From: JAYQKL01 sp049889535 | Lineage (GTDB): Bacteria > Pseudomonadota > Alphaproteobacteria > RS24 | Reading direction: 5' to 3' | DNA length: 64,000 nt | Assembly (NCBI GenBank): GCA_049889535.1 | Contig: JBMHDF010000019.1 | Location: 1 to 64,000 of the forward strand | Shown here: one piece after another, positions 61,595 to 64,000 of the stretch | Position numbering within the stretch: the stretch's first letter is position 1 | Layout: each line of letters starts with the position of its first letter | The notes under the pieces: generated by a model | Told to the model about the DNA's origin: nothing | The model's input: only the letters and a program-made list of their open reading frames with translations | Databases searched by the model: none | Made by a program: the position numbers and the translations under genes

Positions 61595-62938
61595 ATGTCA
61601 TCGCTGATACGGGTCATGAAAAGAGTTTTTGCCAGGCGCGAATTATATATTCGTAGCAATGGGCAAGTGCGCTTTATCACCCTAACCCCACAGGCGCAAT
61701 TTATGGCTTTCATGATGTCCATATTGATCGTTGGCTCGCTCATCACAACCGCTTTAGTGATTTTCTTTGAAGATCAAATTATCGCGTTTCGTAAATTACA
61801 AAATGAAAACTTGATTTCTAAATATCAAGCCCAAATCACAGAGCTTGAAACCGCGCTGACGACAATGGAAAATAAAAACCAGATTACCCAAAACTGGTTT
61901 GAAGAAGTCACCAATACGATTGAAACGCGCCATAATGAGTTAACAGAAGTTTTTGAAAAACACGCCGCTATTACCAATCAGCTAAACCAAATGCGTAACA
62001 CATATGTTGATGCGTCTCGCAAAGTCACGCGTCAAAAAGGCAAAACAAAGATTGTTGCCAGCGCCAGCAAATCCGAAAGCCTGCATTTTGAAAGTCGATT
62101 AACAACGGGTGTCGATAATGTTGCGCAATTCACGCTTTCCGATGTGCCAGAGATTTCCAATCGTAAAAACCATCAATCAGAAAATTTAGATGTCTTAACT
62201 GGCAAACTTGATGACCGTATTAACCGATTATTTGTGCGCCAGCAGGAATTGTTAGACGCTTTGGAAGTCAGCACTGATAAAAAAATCCTCGAGGCAAAAG
62301 CGATTATTGCGGAAACAAAAATTGGGCCGATTGACAATTTTGTCGCGCAAATTTCTGAAGGCAATCCAAGCGGGATTGGCGGGCCTTATATTCCTTTTGC
62401 GGCAAATGACCCAAATATTCCAGAGGCTGTGAAAAAACAATTGACGCGGATTGGGAATAATCTTGAAACCCTCGCCAATTTAAATATGTCAATTGCCAGC
62501 CTACCTTTAGCGCGCCCTGTTCATTATTATAAAACAACCAGCGATTTTGGCCCGCGCATTGACCCTATTAATCAGCGTGTTGCCTTTCATTCTGGCCTAG
62601 ATTTTGGGGCGCCTGCGGGGTCTAAAATTCATGCTACCCTGCCTGGTAAAGTTGTTAAGGCTGGCCGCAAGGGCCCTTATGGTAAGCTCGTTGAAATTGA
62701 TCATGGCAATGGGTTGCGCACTCGTTATGCGCATATGCAATCTATTTCAGTGTCAGTTGGTCAAGAAGTTGCTTTTCATGAAGTAATTGGTAAAGTTGGC
62801 TCTAGTGGTCGTAGCACTGGCCCACATTTACATTACGAAATTTGGCACAATGGCAAAATTAAAGACCCAATCCATTTTATTCGGTCAGGAAAACATATTT
62901 TTCCGACCTACCTCGCTAACACAATGGGAGGCAATTAA
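61595..62938 (+). CDS. Membrane-anchored M23 peptidoglycan endopeptidase
   Basis: 447 residues from the ATG at 61595, chosen because GGGGA lies five bases upstream; a TTG four codons earlier is in frame. One membrane segment (about 36-60) precedes a coiled coil (about 65-125) and a periplasmic linker. The LytM/M23 domain is complete: zinc ligands His332 and Asp336 (HSGLD) and His413 (GPHLHYE), with His411 catalytic. It should cut peptide cross-links in the cell wall. Its stop shares a base with the bactofilin ATG (TAATG), so the two are coupled. Confidence 0.92.
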   Translation: MSSLIRVMKRVFARRELYIRSNGQVRFITLTPQAQFMAFMMSILIVGSLITTALVIFFEDQIIAFRKLQNENLISKYQAQITELETALTTMENKNQITQNWFEEVTNTIETRHNELTEVFEKHAAITNQLNQMRNTYVDASRKVTRQKGKTKIVASASKSESLHFESRLTTGVDNVAQFTLSDVPEISNRKNHQSENLDVLTGKLDDRINRLFVRQQELLDALEVSTDKKILEAKAIIAETKIGPIDNFVAQISEGNPSGIGGPYIPFAANDPNIPEAVKKQLTRIGNNLETLANLNMSIASLPLARPVHYYKTTSDFGPRIDPINQRVAFHSGLDFGAPAGSKIHATLPGKVVKAGRKGPYGKLVEIDHGNGLRTRYAHMQSISVSVGQEVAFHEVIGKVGSSGRSTGPHLHYEIWHNGKIKDPIHFIRSGKHIFPTYLANTMGGN

Positions 62939-63411
62939 TGTCTCGTTCTAAAGAAGCACCATCTATTTTAAGTAATGACCTGAATGTAACGGGTCAGCTT
63001 TCTTCATCTGGCGATATTCAAATCGACAGTCAAATTAAGGGCGAGATTCGTTCTCACTCTTTGACCATTGGTGAAAAAGCCTATGTTCAAGGAGAAATTG
63101 CAGGTGAGGACATTGTGATTAGAGGAAAAGTCACAGGCACCATTATTGGCAAGCGTGTTCATCTTTGTCAAAGCGCGCATGTTGAGGGCGATATTTTCCA
63201 TGAAGCCCTTGCTGTAGAAAATGGATCATTTTTTAATGGTAGTGTCAGCCGTGTTGAGGATCCACTTGCTTTGGCCAGCATTCAATTTGAAGACCCTCAA
63301 CCAACAAATAATGTCGTGCCTGCGCCGATTGCCCGTGAAGAGCGCGACGATTTTTCAGACCAGCATCACAACACACCCCATTCTCAGCAGTCGCAACAAT
63401 CGGGCAGCTAG
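62938..63411 (+). CDS. Bactofilin (DUF583 cytoskeletal protein)
   Basis: 157 residues. A short polar N-terminal tail is followed by the right-handed beta-helix core (about 12-108): VTGQLSSSGDIQIDSQIKGE, LTIGEKAYVQGEIAGEDIVI and GKVTGTIIGKRVHLCQSAHV, a repeating Gly/Ile/Val pattern. The C-terminal 40 residues are Gln/Ser/His-rich and probably disordered. Bactofilins polymerise without nucleotide and localise wall enzymes; the coupled M23 gene fits that. In other alphaproteobacteria bactofilins recruit an M23 endopeptidase (LmdC) to shape cells. Its stop overlaps that of prfB by three bases. Confidence 0.93.
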   Translation: MSRSKEAPSILSNDLNVTGQLSSSGDIQIDSQIKGEIRSHSLTIGEKAYVQGEIAGEDIVIRGKVTGTIIGKRVHLCQSAHVEGDIFHEALAVENGSFFNGSVSRVEDPLALASIQFEDPQPTNNVVPAPIAREERDDFSDQHHNTPHSQQSQQSGS

Positions 63412-64000
63412 TCTATATCATCGACCTTTTCACCACCGCCGTTAACCCGTTGCGCCAATGCCGCTTCAATAAACGCATCCAGCTCACCATCTAGCACAGC
63501 TTGCGGGTTGCCACTTTCCACCCCTGTACGCAAATCCTTCACCATTTGATAGGGCTGCAAAACATAAGAGCGGATTTGATGCCCCCACCCGATCTCCGTT
63601 TTGCTTTCAGCTTGGGCGTTGGCTTCTTCTTCGCGCTTTTGCAATTCCATTTCATATAAACGTGCCCGCAACATATTCCACGCAGTTGCTCGGTTTTTAT
63701 GCTGCGAACGCTCATTCTGGCATTGCACGACAATACCAGTCTCAATATGAGTAATGCGCACCGCGCTATCGGTTGTATTGACATGTTGTCCGCCCGCGCC
63801 ACTCGCACGATATGTATCAATCCGAACATCGGCTTCAGAAACCTCAACATTAATGGTGTCGTCAATTTCTGGGTAACACCAAACGCTAGCAAAACTTGTA
63901 TGGCGGCGTGACTGGCTATCAAAAGGAGAAATCCGCACCAATCTATGGACACCGGATTCCGTTTTGCAAAGACCATAGCTATTATGCCCTGAAACTTTAA
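63408..64000 (-). CDS. prfB: Peptide chain release factor 2 (C-terminal part, cut by window edge)
   Basis: 196 residues are visible up to the window edge, in frame from 63998. The catalytic GGQ lies in YRASGAGGQHVNTTDSAVRI. VHRLVRISPFDSQSRRHTSF and the C-terminal IGWGHQIRSYVLQPYQMVKD are RF2 features; the latter with its basic residues favours RF2 over RF1. It releases peptides at UGA and UAA. The start and any programmed frameshift site, which would be near codon 25, lie outside the window. Confidence 0.95.
   Translation of the reverse strand, partial: KVSGHNSYGLCKTESGVHRLVRISPFDSQSRRHTSFASVWCYPEIDDTINVEVSEADVRIDTYRASGAGGQHVNTTDSAVRITHIETGIVVQCQNERSQHKNRATAWNMLRARLYEMELQKREEEANAQAESKTEIGWGHQIRSYVLQPYQMVKDLRTGVESGNPQAVLDGELDAFIEAALAQRVNGGGEKVDDID

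Noticed and set aside
1..64000. Search for CRISPR arrays, insertion sequences, prophage, toxin-antitoxin or defence genes
   Set aside because: No repeat-spacer pattern, transposase, integrase, restriction or known defence domain was seen; nearly every gene belongs to a familiar core family.

Overview
This is a gene-dense chromosomal segment of an alphaproteobacterium, probably a free-living marine or aquatic heterotroph. The lineage call rests on synteny and family content. It holds the block glyA-nrdR-ribD-ribE-ribB-ribH-nusB-thiL-hppA-bamE-CBP3-DUF177-plsX, the block rpoZ-spoT-pyrE-DUF2062-pdxJ-acpS-lepB-rnc-era-recO, and the iron-sulfur block iscR-desulfurase-sufBCDS-sufT-sufA. Base composition looks slightly below 50% GC by eye. 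The TRAP and SLC13 transporters and a proton-pumping pyrophosphatase recall SAR116-like or other marine alphaproteobacteria, but no marker gene here fixes the genus.

Layout. 1-1640 (minus): end of the lipid block (plsX, DUF177, CBP3). 1787-2263 (plus): bamE lipoprotein, facing hppA across a strong bidirectional terminator. 2337-11043 (minus): hppA, thiL, nusB, riboflavin genes ribH/ribB/ribE/ribD, nrdR and glyA. 11247-13135 (plus): a DUF1295 membrane enzyme and hemB. 13132-16461 (minus): a lipoprotein subtilase autotransporter and a beta-hydroxyacid dehydrogenase. 16561-22336 (plus): an SLC13-type transporter, the N-degron enzyme Bpt and a complete TRAP transporter (dctPQM), packed like one operon. 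22348-33331 (minus): parC, recO, era, rnc, lepB, acpS, pdxJ, DUF2062, pyrE, spoT, rpoZ, folK. 33423-34773 (plus): a NYN-domain protein and a family 5 uracil-DNA glycosylase. 34777-36146 (minus): smpB and dapA. 36315-36405: tRNA-Ser(GCU) with its own promoter. 36545-45274: a quinone reductase, two short-chain dehydrogenases, a Uup-type ABC-F ATPase and both subunits of methylmalonyl-CoA mutase. 45281-53376 (minus): tesB, then the SUF operon led by its regulator IscR. 53558-64000: alpha/beta hydrolase, anmK, tyrS, a giant AsmA/YhdP-like protein, a Bcp peroxiredoxin, a DUF455 ferritin-like protein, an M23 endopeptidase coupled to a bactofilin, and the end of prfB.

How the genes work together. 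The riboflavin genes supply four of the five pathway steps; the GTP cyclohydrolase II half of RibB has lost its zinc ligands, so a separate RibA must lie elsewhere. The SUF operon appears self-regulated: a near-consensus type 1 IscR box overlaps the only good iscR promoter. The HSD10-like dehydrogenase and the mutase suggest branched-chain amino acid and propionyl-CoA catabolism. The M23/bactofilin pair suggests localised peptidoglycan remodelling.

I found no insertion sequence, prophage, CRISPR array, toxin-antitoxin pair or defence island, and nothing that I can honestly call a new system. The best leads are regulatory (the iscR/hydrolase intergenic region, possible leaderless transcripts) and protein-level oddities (lipoprotein subtilase autotransporter, IscR insertion, UDGb motif changes, bpt inside a transporter operon). 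Apart from 36147-36544, which holds the tRNA, no stretch longer than 300 bases lacks a gene.
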